64,000 nucleotides of DNA, from positions 182,141 through 246,140 of the forward strand of contig JXTB01000036.1 of the NCBI GenBank assembly GCA_002914805.1, written 5' to 3'. The notes under the pieces are model-generated. The model did not search any database and was not told where the DNA came from. It saw nothing but the letters and a program-made list of their open reading frames with translations. This DNA is from Parasponia andersonii (Eukaryota > Streptophyta > Magnoliopsida > Rosales > Cannabaceae). Positions 37,801 to 49,124 of this stretch are shown piece by piece. Each line of letters starts with the position of its first letter. Positions within the stretch are counted from its first letter, which is position 1. The translations under genes were made by a program, and so were the position numbers.

Positions 37801-40712
37801 AGTGTTGTTAAATATTGATTGTAGTAGGATTTTCAAAGCAGAATCTGGAATTTCAGAGCCTAAATCATAAGCTTCTTTAGCGCTACCTACATCCTTGATC
37901 TTCCCACAAATGCAAGCTTTAACAACAGTCATGTGGTTAGTAGTAAGTGTCCCAGTCTTGTCACTACAGATGGTAGTGGCAGATCCCATAGTCTCACAAG
38001 CAGCCAAATGCCTGACAAGTGCCTTATCATTCATCATCTTCTTCATGGCAAAAGCAAGACTCAATGTCACAGCCAAAGGTAGCCCTTCAGGGACAGCAAC
38101 CACAACAATTGTAACAGCAACAGCAAAGAATTCCAAAATCTCCATAGCCTCATCCCCAGACCAGGTCCACTGGGACCCTTCTTCAAGCTTGCGGCTAAAC
38201 AATCCTTGCACCAAAACAGCAAAAGTCACAAGAGCAAAGAATAGACCTATTTTGCCAATAATGGTTGCCACGCCATTAAGTTTCACCTGCAAAGGAGTTT
38301 CATCATCTCCTCCTTCACTAAGAGTAGCCATTAGTTTTCCCCACTGGGTTCTCATCCCAACAGTAGTCACAAGCATCTTGCATGACCCATCCTGTACTTT
38401 AGTTCCAGATAGAAGAAAAGGATTATGAGAATTGGCATTAACTGGCTCACTCTCGCCTGTTAAACTAGATTCATTGATAACCACAGAGAACCCCGATAGA
38501 AAAAGTCCATCAGCAGGGACCTGATCTCCAATACTTAGATGAACAATATCACCGGGAAGTAGATCATAAATTGATATCTTCTGTCTACACCCATCTCTGG
38601 TAACCTGAACCGTGATTTTTTTCTTCTCCCTGTCCAAATCCTTGAACTGCAAAGATTGTCTGTAATCACTTGTTGCAGTAACGAATACAACAAGCAAAAT
38701 ACTGGCAACAATTCCTAGTCCATCATGGGCACCCTTTGGCCATCCTTCCATTACTATACCAACAACCAGAGAAACGAAGGCACAAATGCCAAGTATCATG
38801 AGGGTCATATCTTGAAGGGCTTCCCACACGAAAGTCAAAAAACCCTTTGCAGGGCTTTCGGCGAATTTATTAATGCCATAAATCTCTTTCCTTTTACTCA
38901 GCAGTTGCTCAGAAGTAGGGATTCCACTGTTTACTGATGTTGAAAGCTTGCTTGCAATTCCTTCAACTCCACCATGAATTTTCAGCTTCTTCACATCACG
39001 GCCTTCAACTACAGATCCTAACTCATCAGCACAGATTTGAAAACCTGCGTCTTTGACTTCCTCAGGTACAGTGTATTCACTGGTCAAATTCAGTCCTATG
39101 AACATTGAAGGTTGAGAGAAGATTTGAAGTCAAGAAAAAATTAATAGGAAAAACAAAGAGCAATCTTTTAATTTATTTATTCCCCACTGTCTCGGTATTT
39201 TGACATATACTTACCATGGATAAATTGTAGCGCTGCTTGTGAAACCAAAACTGCCACCCGAAACTTCTCCTATCACATTCAAGACAAGAAGAACAACCAA
39301 GTCAATAACATGAAACATTTATTGTGTGTCAAGTATCGCAAGATGGTTTATCTCATAAAGTAACATTTTATTTTTCATTATGTTTGATGCGACCATAATT
39401 TCAGAGGCTCAGATCATGATAATTGATACAAGCGCCAGATTAAGGTCCATGCCAGCATACAATTGCATTACATAAATTCAGAGGCATTCAGCATAGAGTT
39501 AACTTACATAGTGCAATTTCAACAACAATCGTCAGGATTTGCATATTTATTTATTACGAAACAGTCAATCAATGCAGAACACACCAAAAAAGACCTTGAA
39601 CAAATCAACATGCGCCAAAGCTCAAGTACATCCATATTTTCACCACAGCTTAAATAAACTGGAATCTATCTACGCAATTAGGATATTCTGTTTTCAACAA
39701 TTAATTATGAACTTCTAAACAAGCGGATCCACTATCCAAAGAAGACACGATCGTGGATCCACAACAGCTTTGGCCGCCAATCCAGCAACCATTTGAAAAA
39801 ATAATCCTACGGTCTAAACAACTGCAGGCCCCTGTTTTTTTTAGACATCTCTAAACTTCTTCAGCCTCCTAGCTTATCAGAGCATCAAATCCTCCCAAAA
39901 TTTTATTAACATTTGAACTCTATTTTCTTTTCGGGGTTAGGTGATTCGAACTTCGGACACTCCCTTTTCTGAGGAGGTATGTTTATCATAAGGCTATGCC
40001 AATCACCACTGAACATTCGAACACTAGACGAAGAATCTTTCTACAACATTTGAAATTTTAGTCAGATCTGCCTCAGCCTAACGTCCAGAAATGTAGATAT
40101 TGATTATACATTAACGTTCTGATTCAAACAGAGGAAGTTTAGTCAGTCACAAAAGCGACTGTTTTTTCGTCAAATAAAAAAAGGACTGTTTTAGCTTATC
40201 AATCAATAAAGCAATAAGGTTAACAAAAATAAAATTTAATCGTATATAATATTGATTACGAGTCCTTTTCTCGTGTTATTTCGAAGAAAGACAGTTGAAA
40301 CCCCCAATCTTGACCTAGGTCCACGCCAACTAAGGGTTATAGCTTTTCTTTTTTTTTTTCATCTTCAAAAAATAAATAAATAAAAAGTAAATAATTAATT
40401 TAGAGAGACGAGTTATTGAACAGTAAATAGGCTACTCAATCCTCTCCGACCCTTCCGATGATTTTCTCAGGAACCAAACGGAAAATACATACATATATAT
40501 ATATATATATAAACACACGCATAGATCAAAAGAACCTGATTAGATCTTCGAATAGCCTCGGCTTCATTCCGCTTGGAGAGATTGGCAGTGAATCGGAATC
40601 TACGTTTGCGATTCTTGACTAACCAACAAAGCTTCCTCCATCGCTGAAGCGCTTCCTCGGACGAGTTCTTCGGCTTCACATCCCCAAAATTCTCATTCAA
40701 ATAGCTCTCCAT
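34869..40712 (-). CDS. ACA1/ACA2: Autoinhibited P2B Ca2+-ATPase, ACA1/ACA2 type, complete, 1020 aa
   Basis: Seven exons, minus strand: 40536-40712, 39215-39269, 37144-39095, 36545-36703, 35835-36006, 35436-35734, 34869-35117; GT-AG throughout, phases consistent, 3063 nt. The N terminus [18 protein letters not shown] precedes the basic calmodulin-binding autoinhibitory helix ([20 protein letters not shown], residues 23-42). Then come the actuator motif LTGES (about 289-293), PEGLP (about 413-417, Ca2+ site helix), the phosphorylated aspartate in [11 protein letters not shown] (about residue 456), the nucleotide-binding KGASE and the hinge TGDGTNDAP, and four C-terminal membrane helices, ending MIPVGSK. 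The pump exports Ca2+ from the cytosol and is released from autoinhibition by calmodulin; location (ER or plastid envelope have been reported for relatives) cannot be read here. No broken residue seen. Introns hold a MITE and a SINE-like element. Confidence 0.95.
36108..36298. mobile_element. MITE family A, copy 5, in an ACA intron
   Basis: Starts GGCACCAATCCAATAGG and ends CTGGATTATTGCCC, between TA repeats, wholly within the intron 36007-36544. Shorter and more diverged than copies 1-4; keeps TTGGCCAATTAGTAAAAGG and AAGAGAGAAAAGCATTAA. Confidence 0.8.
39850..40020 (-). mobile_element. SINE-like element in ACA intron 1
   Basis: On the minus strand an A-box-like TTGGCATAGCC (39992-40002) is followed by a B-box-like AGTTCGAATC (39943-39952), spaced as in tRNA-derived SINEs. 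Limits and target duplication not resolved. Confidence 0.4.
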
Positions 40713-41608
40713 CTACGATCTGACCTAACCCCGATCCTTGTATCTCCTTCCACCAAATCCAAGCTCTAATATACCAAAACCAGATCGAATTGGAAGATAT
40801 CAAAGTCTGGTTCCGAAGCTAAAAGGTCAACTGCTCGTCGTCCCAAACAAGCTTTCCGGAATCAGATTCAAAGCTGATTCCCTCTGATCTGACTCGGAAG
40901 CAACTAAAGCAGTCTTCTCTTCTCTTCTTTAGTCCGTACTACTTACTGTACCACCAAACCTTCTTCTTTTGACCAAGAAGGCTTTAAAAAAAAAACAAAA
41001 AAAAAATGAAGAAGATAAGACCCCGGATTGACTACTGGCAAAGCAAAACTGGCTCTTCAAAATATCTCCCTTTCAAAAAAAACCAGCGAGAGCTAAATCT
41101 GACCCTTTGAGTTTTTCCGAATTACCGGGGAGTCGCTGGAGTTGATTAAAGATAATAATATTTTAATTAAAATATCTAGTTACGGGGATTGGTTGGAAAA
41201 ACGTGCGGCCCCATGTGGGGGGGCGGGTAACACGCCAATTGGAGACTGACACACGGTCTCGAGTGGAGCATCATAACAAGGTGGTCCCGTTGTTTAGGTT
41301 TTTTTTACCCATGTGCGCTTTTTGAAATAAAGGATGGTAAAATGTTTACTAGTCCGACCCTTTATTGCTGTGTGATGTGAACGTTGGTTTACCGCATTGG
41401 TCATGAATTGGAATTAGTGGACCCTTTAACATTAACATTGCTTTTAATAAAACCATTACATAAATAAATATATTTGAGGAATCATTTCCATTGGTCATAA
41501 TATTTTTATCTTGCATTATAATATCATGTGGGCCCACGGTGGTAGAACTCACATGTACTCGATATGAATAACTGGCTGAGATGCAACAGTTATATCTATC
41601 AATCATCT
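40713..41608 (-). promoter_or_regulatory. ACA 5' UTR and promoter region
   Basis: Directly upstream of the ACA start codon. No coding sequence. CT/AG-rich leader DNA at 40900-40975 on the plus strand suggests a 5' UTR; no TATA box could be assigned with certainty. The element boundary of the next copia is at about 41609. Confidence 0.45.
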
Positions 41609-41917
41609 TGTTACTATTTTATTTATTTATTTTTCAAGACGTGTACTTGTTCAATAAGAGGAATTAAACAATCAGAGGAGCTAAGTGAGTTGTTTTATTC
41701 GAACTAAGAATGGCCTATATATAGCCAATACAACTAGTTGACTTGAAAACAACTCAAACAACTATTACATAAAAATAAGACCATGAAATCACGACTAACT
41801 GACCTGCTGTAACACATAATAATTTCCTAAGGACTAGGACAATAATAAACAACCATAGACCACTAGCAACGAAGTCTTATAGACCAGGACAAATTTAATA
41901 AATGAATACTGCCAACA
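41609..41917 (-). repeat. 3' LTR of the second copia element
   Basis: 309 bp, TGTTACTATT at the left and ACTGCCAACA at the right; followed by TCTCTCCCTTAAAC, which is a polypurine tract on the minus strand. With only one LTR present, the limits rest on TG...CA ends and the PPT. Confidence 0.7.
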
Positions 41918-42095
41918 ATCTCTCCCTTAAACTGATGTTCCAGAAATAACATTCAGTTTAATAAGAGCCAAATTTCGAAGAACTATCCCTCAAAGTGAAT
42001 CAGCTCAAGTACACACAGCAAGCTGCCTCCTGAAGCTCTGGAATGCAGGGTATTTGAGGGGCTTGGTTAAGATATCACCAATCTGGTTTTCACTT

Positions 42096-43246
42096 TTACA
42101 GTAAAATGAGTTTAATGACTCCATCATTTGTGAGATCCCTCAAGTAATGATACTTTACATCTATATGCTTACTTTTCCCGTGTAGAACAGGATTTCTGGA
42201 AAGCTTTATCGCTGAACTATTATCGCAATAAATTGTAGTTGCTCCATCTTGCTTGAGATGCAACTCTTTAAGAATTTTTCTCAGCCAAATGGCTTGACAT
42301 GCACACGAGGTTGCTGCAACAAATTCAGCTTCGGTGGTTGAGAGTGTAACTATTGGCTGCTTCTTGGAAGACCACGAAACAACTCCAGATCCCATCATAA
42401 AAGCATAGCCAGATGTGCTTCGTCTGTCATCTTGGTCTCCTAAAAAATCATTGTCAGTAAAGCCTACCAAGCTTGATGTTTTCTCTTTCTTGTACAGCAA
42501 ACCAAACTCCATAGTTCCTTTCAAATAGCGGGATATCGTCTTGGCAGCGAGAAGATGCATCTCCTTTGGGTCCTCCTTGTATCTGCTTTTCAGACTCACA
42601 GAGTACATTATGTCTGGCCTTGTTGCTGTCAAATACATTAAACTTCCCATAATTTTCTTATAAAGAGTACTGTTAACCTTCTTTCTTTCATGATTCTTGC
42701 TTAATTTCAATCCACACTCCATTGGTGTATTCACTGGATTACAATTCTTCATGCCAGACCTATCTAAAATTTCTTACACATATTTCTTTTCAGAGATAAA
42801 AATACCAGTGGCAGAATACTCCACTTCAATACCAAGAAAATAATGCATCATTCCAAAATTAGACATATATAATTCTATCATCATAGATTTCTTGAAATCA
42901 TCAAACATGGTACTATCATTTCCAATAAATATAAGATCATCAACATATAAACATACAATCATCATCTTTCATCTTTCCTCCATTTCCCATTTTAACATAA
43001 AGTGTATGTTGATATAGACACTTCTTAAAACCTGTCTCCAAAAAATAAGCATCTATACGACTATACTAAGCCCCGTGAGCTTGTTTTAGTCTATATAGAG
43101 TCTTTCTTAATTTATACACTTTATACTCAATTCCGATCTTAATATAACCAGGAGGTTGATTAATAAATACCTGTTCTTCCAAATCACCATGCAAGAATGT
43201 TGATTTAACATCCAACTGAAAGATAGGCCATGAGTTGTGGATTGCC
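42096..43246 (-). pseudogene. Copia reverse transcriptase/RNase H fragment
   Basis: The frame at 42096-42752 encodes RNase H with GSLMYLTATRPDIMYSVSL, SLVGFTDNDFLGDQDDRRS, TTEAEFVAATSCACQAIWL and KSKHIDVKYHYLRD. The frame at 42774-42965 carries the catalytic CLYVDDLIFIGND. Further right, broken frames show [19 protein letters not shown] and QPPGYIKIG. An in-frame stop at 42771-42773 and other breaks make it non-functional; this is much better preserved than the first copia element. Confidence 0.9.
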
Positions 43247-44249
43247 TGTTGGTGCGATTCTTACCAGCTGTCCACGTATCTCTGAACTGCTGATGCTATA
43301 TCTACCAACTGTCTACGTATCTTTACTATCCCAGAGTGCTTTTAACTTCAGGTCGGGTCGAAGAGGCGGAGGTGGCCATCTGCAAAGGCTCTCAGATGCT
43401 TAAGTCAGTTGTTTATCCCTGAGGTTGAGTAGCAAAGATTAAGTTTTTCTCTGTATATGTCTATCTGTCTCCCCAGGGGGATGCAAGGCTCATATATATA
43501 GTTCTGGAACTGAGAGCTTTCTGGCTCTCAATCACAGGATCGAATACATTTTTTCATTATGACTTACTCCAGAAATCACGGGCCGTGGTTACCGTGATTT
43601 CCCTTGCATCGTCATGGCCTGCTTTCCGCCATTCCCTATTGCTCGAGCCTGTCGGGGGCGAGACTTTGATAAACTACCGCTCTATCAGGACGGTTTGCCC
43701 AATGCGCGCACATACCCAAGATCGCATTAAATGCCCTGTCTGGGTCTGGAGCAGTGCGCTCCTTCCAATGGTCTTCTGGTGGAAGACCCTCGAGGCTCAT
43801 GACTCCTAGCTATCGAGATAGGAACTAGACTAGGCTGAACCCGTCCAGGGTCTGGGATGGATTCGGCTCTGGCCTTCGACAGTCCACGGGCCCATACGGA
43901 ATCACGTGCGACTCGTGTGGCTTTTAAGCGGTCTTTCTGGACATGTGTCAGACGGTATACCCCCCATGTGACCTGTTCAGCCACTTAATCGTCCATGTGG
44001 TACATGAGTTAGGAACAGGCTCCATAACTGCCCTAATTTCCCTATTTGATGGATTCGCATCCATCAAGTGGGGAAATCGTGCCTCTAATCCTCCAATTTG
44101 AGGTGTACACGTGGCTCTTTACCGTCATTTTTCCCAATTACTGACGTTGGTGCACGCTATCCCGTGTCACGATTTTTCAAGTTTTGAAATTATAGTACTT
44201 CTGTCTTCCTTGCACTGTTCTCCTCTAGGGAAGACTCTTCGGCTCCCAC
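43247..44249 (-). repeat. 3' LTR of the gypsy element (right limit uncertain)
   Basis: Left end TGTTGGTGCG abuts the truncated copia exactly. A 49-bp-spaced duplication (TACCAGCTGTCCACGTATCT at 43263, TACCAACTGTCTACGTATCT at 43312) is near the start. With no second LTR to compare, the right limit is only known to lie before the antisense gene. Confidence 0.55.
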
Positions 44250-44251
44250 TC

Positions 44252-44259
44252 TATAAAAG
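44252..44259 (+). promoter_or_regulatory. TATA box of the antisense gene
   Basis: TATAAAAG in the context ACTCTATAAAAGTCACGC, 131 bp before the ATG at 44383, which is followed by a pyrimidine-rich leader. Fits a dedicated plus-strand promoter running against the element's own transcription. Confidence 0.55.
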
Positions 44260-44382
44260 TCACGCTTGTCCTCATTTCTTGCTTTACCAAAATCCTCAAA
44301 TATTCCAGCTTTCTCAAATCTTAGGGTTTCTGAGTCTTCCCTTTTCTAGAACCTTTTGCTCTCTTCGATCATATCCAAAACA

Positions 44383-47300
44383 ATGGCCCTGAACCAGAGT
44401 CAGAAACTCAGCCTCGTCGCGGATTCCGAGTTAGGATCATTAAGGAGACAGTTCTGCTTCCCTGTCAAAGTTACTTTAGAAAGGATCGAGGGCCCAGCGG
44501 ACTGGTACCTTTGCTTCTTTGCCCCCAAAGGCTCCATCGTCTTAGGGAGGAGGCGCTCTGGAATGGTTGCGGTTTCCCCTTCCTCCCATAGTCTACCAGT
44601 TCTTCAGCCTTACGAGGATTCACCCGATGCAACTGAACACCAACGGGATCATGATCCTGATAGGGCTTTCTGCCCTATCGGTCTTCTTCAATGTGCATAT
44701 CGACTTGGAGGTGGTCTTTTACGCCTACAAGCTCATCCTCATCCCTAAAAAGAGCTCTCACTCCACTTTTTATCTCTAGCCGCTCCCGAAGTGCCACATT
44801 TTTTGGGGCTGTCGAGGTCAGACAAGTAATGGGATTCCCACTCCAGGCTGTACACTGTCGGAGGGGCGTGATGCTCTCCATGGGTGAACGGAGAGCATTT
44901 CCAAATTCTCCCATTTTTTCTATAAAGTAAGTACTGAGTCGTAATTTTTGAGCCTGCATGCACTTTATCCATTTTTACTCATGATATTTTGCTCTACGCA
45001 GCCTCTGTGGAGGAAAGTAAGTTCGAGCTGCGGCTGTCGGTAGGGCGGCTCAAGAAGCTAGAGGAAGTCATCATATTTGGGTCCTCCGAGAATTGTCGAC
45101 ACATTTAGGCCGTTCTAAATCCCCAGGTGATGAACACGATGCCGAGGATGGTCTCATATCTTCTCTTTCCACTAGACATGTGGGTCATCACCAAGCACCT
45201 TTGGAGCCAGCTTGATGCCTCGGCTCTGAATCGGTTCCGCCGAGATGAGCAGAGCCGCATTGCCATGGTGGGTCGCCAGATCATGGCCTCGAGCCAGTTG
45301 GCGGGTCCCAATGACCTGGTGGCACCAACCAGTCACGAGCTCGAAGAGGCGGTAAAGCTCGTGACTGAGGAATGTGTCCGCTGCCCCCAAGAGGGTTAGG
45401 GGTGAGTTCATTTGGTGCCTTAGGGTTCCATCGATCAGGTCAAAGCTGCGTTCTAATCACATTGCTTGCTCTTACAGGTTTGGACACAGGCCCTTCGACA
45501 GACCCCTCCCCATCCAAGAGGAGTGTTGTTGCATATAGTGCCTGATCCAAGGTCTCCGCTAGTCGGCGTCTGGTGGTGTCCTCTGAGGACGAATCCGGGG
45601 GGCAAGGAGTTGTCACCCAAAGAACGGGCTCGGACAATGACCTGGAGGATCTGTTCACGTCCGGGGGTGAAATACCTATGGTGCCTTCTCCGCTTTCTCC
45701 CTAGGTAGGCAGGCCTTTGACTCTGGAGGCGTCAGCCATAAAGATCGTGTATGGCAAAGCGACACCTTCGAGCTTGCCAGGGGAGCCTGCTGTATCGATT
45801 TCCTCCACCCCTAGCTCTAGTTCGAAGGCGGGCGTGGGGACCGACGCTACCTGCTCCTGTAGGGAGATTGCCGAGCCCAGCGAAGGGGCTTCGAGGCTGA
45901 AGTCTTAGCTGTCTTCCCCTCCCCCAGTCCCTATGAAGTGGAGTCGCGAAGCTGACTCGTCCAAGGAGAAAAAAAGCCCAGTAGGGAAGAGAGGCAGAAC
46001 TGCCCCTTCTTCTAACAGCGACGATGATAGGACTACCCTAATCCTTATGAGGAGGAGGAGGTCTGCGCGAGGCAATCCGTGCTGGTCAAGACAAGACCAA
46101 AAAATTATTGCCAGGCGCCATTGAAGAAGCAGCAGTCGGCGTTGCTTCTTCTGCTGAGGATGCGCCGCCTCCAGCTGTCGCCAAAGGTGCTCCTGGTGAC
46201 ACCCTGCTTTCCGCCGCTCCCACCTTCGCTACTTCGGGAGTATCGAAAGAAGTTACTGAAGTGCGCTCGGTGGGGGGCGAATGTGTCCTCGCGGCCGGCA
46301 GGGTGGAGTCGCATTCCCAGCACGCGGATAATGCCGAGGGAGAGGGTCCAGCCACGGAGTTTGAGCTGGAAGCGCTTTCCTTGGAAAATGTAGAGCTCAT
46401 CGCTGGCTGTAGCATTGCGCAAGTTTGGCTCGTCTGACCGTCACCTCCATATTTTTCAGTATCTTTGCTGAACACTGACTCCCTTTTCTTATATTTTGCA
46501 GCTAGCCACTGTCCAGTCCTTCTATTCCTTTCGCGTCGGTGAGCTAATCGAGCAGCTGAACGACCGTGCTGTGACGGCCGAGCTCCGCTCAGCCGCCCTT
46601 GCGACATTGAGGGCAGACTTCGACCTGTACCAGAGCCTGGACGAGGCTAGGGTCAGCAGCGTAGTGGATCACGCTTTGAGCATCGAGAGGGCCAGGTGTG
46701 AGGAGCTGGTCACCAAGTTAGTCGAGGCAGAGTCAGCCAGGCTGGCCCAAGCCGAGCTCAAGGTCAGGGAGCAGGAGCTGCAGAATGCAGGGACGAAAAT
46801 GGGGCTGGCTTTCAGTGCTCGCGACAGAGCCATCGATTAGGCTAAAGAGGCGAGGAAAGCCGAGGAAAAAGCCAAGCTAGAGGCCCATTCCCTGCAACTC
46901 AGGCTTGACTGGTCCAACGAGGTAATCCGACATCTCTACTTGGATCACAAAATATTGATAGAAGCTCATGTGGAGTTGTCTCACAAGCATGGCGAAGATC
47001 TCGCTGATATTAACACTCTTTTGATCGACTTGTCGCAACGGCAAGCGATGCTGAGAGATAGCTTGGCAGAAACAGAGAAGCTAAAGACAAGGTTCCAGAG
47101 GCAAGTGGACATCCTTTCTGCAGAGAGCTACAGGTCTGGCTGGGAGAACAGGGAATTCAAGGGCCACGCAGAGGTAGTAACGCCAGACCAGTTTAATGAG
47201 TAGAAGGGTGTTGAGAGGGACTATTATTCCGTCAGTACTACATGCAGCAGTTAGGGGACGAGATTAATATCGTGTACCCTGTTGATGTACTGAAGATGCT

Positions 47301-47543
47301 CAACGAAGAAAAAGACGGGCCCTCTACGTCTGCTTCTATCACCAGAGAGATTGTCCTCGCTTCTGATTCGCCAGAATAAGCCACGGAGGTTCCTGGGGGT
47401 CAGCCTAACCCTGGCGCCTTGACTGGCGGAGGGTCAAGTGCGGTCGTCTTGTCTAGCGATGATTCCGACCCCGGTATGCCGTTCTCTATCGAAGCTGGTC
47501 CAAGCGTCGAAGCCGGCATCACTCCCCTCGCCGAAGATAATTA
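44383..47543 (+). pseudogene. Tat-lineage antisense gene (PF04195 'putative gypsy type transposon' domain + coiled coil), decayed
   Basis: Starts MALNQSQKLSLVADSELGS; a frameshift near 44547 is needed to continue into LRFPLPPIVYQFFSLTRIHP and MQLNTNGIMILIGLSALSVF, which resembles the conserved core of the PF04195 family. Further pieces: 45127-45399 (PRMVSYLLFPLDMW), a Ser/Pro/Glu-rich low-complexity region 45470-46430, and an alpha-helical coiled-coil region 46496-47203 rich in Glu/Ala/Leu with a stop at 46838-46840. Some gaps have splice-like borders (GTAAGT at 44928; ACGCAG before 45001; TTGCAG before 46501), so introns and mutations are mixed. Function of such proteins is unknown. Confidence 0.65.
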
Positions 47544-48182
47544 GGGTCTTTCGCTCTTGTGTGTATTTGTAAAGTACTAACCGCATCGTGTGAAGTTGAC
47601 CCCTGTTGCAAGCACCCGTTTAAATAATAAAAACAGCATACGTTTCTCACATTTGTTCTGTGTTGTTTTTTTTTGTTGCCTGCATTCGTGGTCAGAATCG
47701 GACATCATATACGATGTCATTCCCTTGTCGGCAGTCTGCCCGACTTCTGGGTCTAGCCCAATCATATTGAATTCCCTCTATGCTATGACCGATGAGATTA
47801 GCTCTGGAGATCAGGATGTGAGTTCTGACTCGTCAGCTTTGAGGATGTATAATTTCTGTTATGACTTGTCTTAGCAAAATATGATCCGCGCGTATGGCTG
47901 GACTTCTCTGACCCTAAATGGGAACGCACCAGGAACCAGCTCCAAGGATTAGTCGACAACTGTTTGGACCCGTCACTGCAGAGGAAGAGGCCTGGGCTTG
48001 GCTCTCTCCGAGAGCAGATAGGGCATTACCACTCCGATGTGTCCTTGCGAGTCCATCCAAAACCTGCTTCTTACCAATAGAGAGATCGGGTTCGCGTCTG
48101 TGTCTAACATACATCTGTAATTTAAGTAATAATAAACAGAATTTGGTTTTAATTTCTGCCTTCGCGTTTGGTCTTGTCTGGG
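47544..48182. other. Gypsy element spacer between antisense gene and tandem arrays
   Basis: Non-coding on present evidence; short frames (47590-47874, 47918-48238) show no recognisable domain. Probably the shared 3' untranslated space of the two opposed transcripts. Confidence 0.45.
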
Positions 48183-48404
48183 CCTACTTCCAACAGGTAG
48201 GCCTTGGCTCTGTCCACTTTCAGTCCATGCGTAACTAAGGTACTCTCTGGGGAGGGTCTACTTCCAACGGGTAGACCTTAGCCCCATTTACCTTTGGCTT
48301 ATGCGTAGCTACGGTGCTCTCTGGGGAAGGTCTACTTCCAACGGGTAAACCCTGGCCCCGTTTACCTTTGGCTTATGCGTAGCTAAGGTGCTCTCTGGGG
48401 AGGG
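48183..48404. repeat. 74-bp tandem repeat, three copies
   Basis: CTACTTCCAACxGGTAG recurs at 48184, 48258 and 48332, each unit ending in GTGCTCTCTGGGGA-like sequence; period 74 bp. Confidence 0.9.
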
Positions 48405-48430
48405 TCTTATCACTCAATTCCTCCTCATCC

Positions 48431-48990
48431 TGCAGGTATTCCTTGAGAGTCGGCAGCAAGTTTTTGCTGCGCGGCCTGTTGCCCTTCGTACGTCCTCTCG
48501 GGTCGGCGAGCGACGTGATCCCCGCAGTACGATTTTTGCTGAGGTCTGTTAGCAAGCATTTTATTGCGTAGCTTATTCTTCTTCGTACGTTTTCTCGGCC
48601 CATCGGCAAGCATTTTATTACACGATGTGATTCCCATGGTACGATCTTTATTGAGGTCTGCTGGCAAGCATTTTATTGCGCATCTCATTCCTCCTCGTAC
48701 GTTTTCTGGGGCCATCGACAAGCATTTAATTACTCGATATGATTCCCAAAGTATGATCTTTATTGAGGTCTACTGGCAAGCATTTTATTGCGCAGCTCAT
48801 TCCTCCTCGTATGTTTTCTCGGGCCATCAGCAAGCATTTTATTGCACAATGTGATTCCCATAGTACGATCTTTATTAAGGTCTGCTGGCAAGTATTTTAT
48901 TACGCAGCTCATTCCTCCTCGTACGTTTTCTCGGGCCATCGGCAAGTATTTTATTACGTGATGTGATTCCTATAGTACGATCTTTATCTG
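48431..48990. repeat. 112-bp tandem repeat, about five copies
   Basis: GGTCTGCTGGCAAGCATTTT-type units start at 48543, 48655, 48767 and 48879 (period 112), with a diverged first unit from about 48431. Each contains a half-unit echo: GCAAGCATTTTATT occurs twice per period. The mirrored short ORFs on both strands come from this periodicity. Confidence 0.92.
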
Positions 48991-49124
48991 CACGAATAGT
49001 TCATGGGGTCTGGCATTGGTTGCAGACCCTTCTTCATAGCAATCCAAAGGATAAGTCCGTGTAGTATAAGCCTTGACTTGTTTTGGAATTAAGCTGTTTA
49101 ATAATACTAGCATTTACATGTGTC

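Larger units (their letters stand above)
41609..43246 (-). mobile_element. Second Ty1/copia element, 3' portion only
   Basis: Contains one LTR (left) and the 3' half of pol, minus strand, then stops abruptly where a gypsy LTR begins (43247). The 5' half is not found on the far side of the gypsy/LINE block, so it is truncated rather than simply split. Confidence 0.85.

Noticed and set aside
37895..38428. 177-aa plus-strand ORF opposite ACA exon 3
   Set aside because: Lies entirely within the conserved P-type ATPase coding exon on the other strand and resembles no protein.
48373..48966. Paired ORFs on both strands with repeated peptides
   Set aside because: Produced by the 112-bp tandem repeat, whose length leaves periodically open frames; no coding signature.
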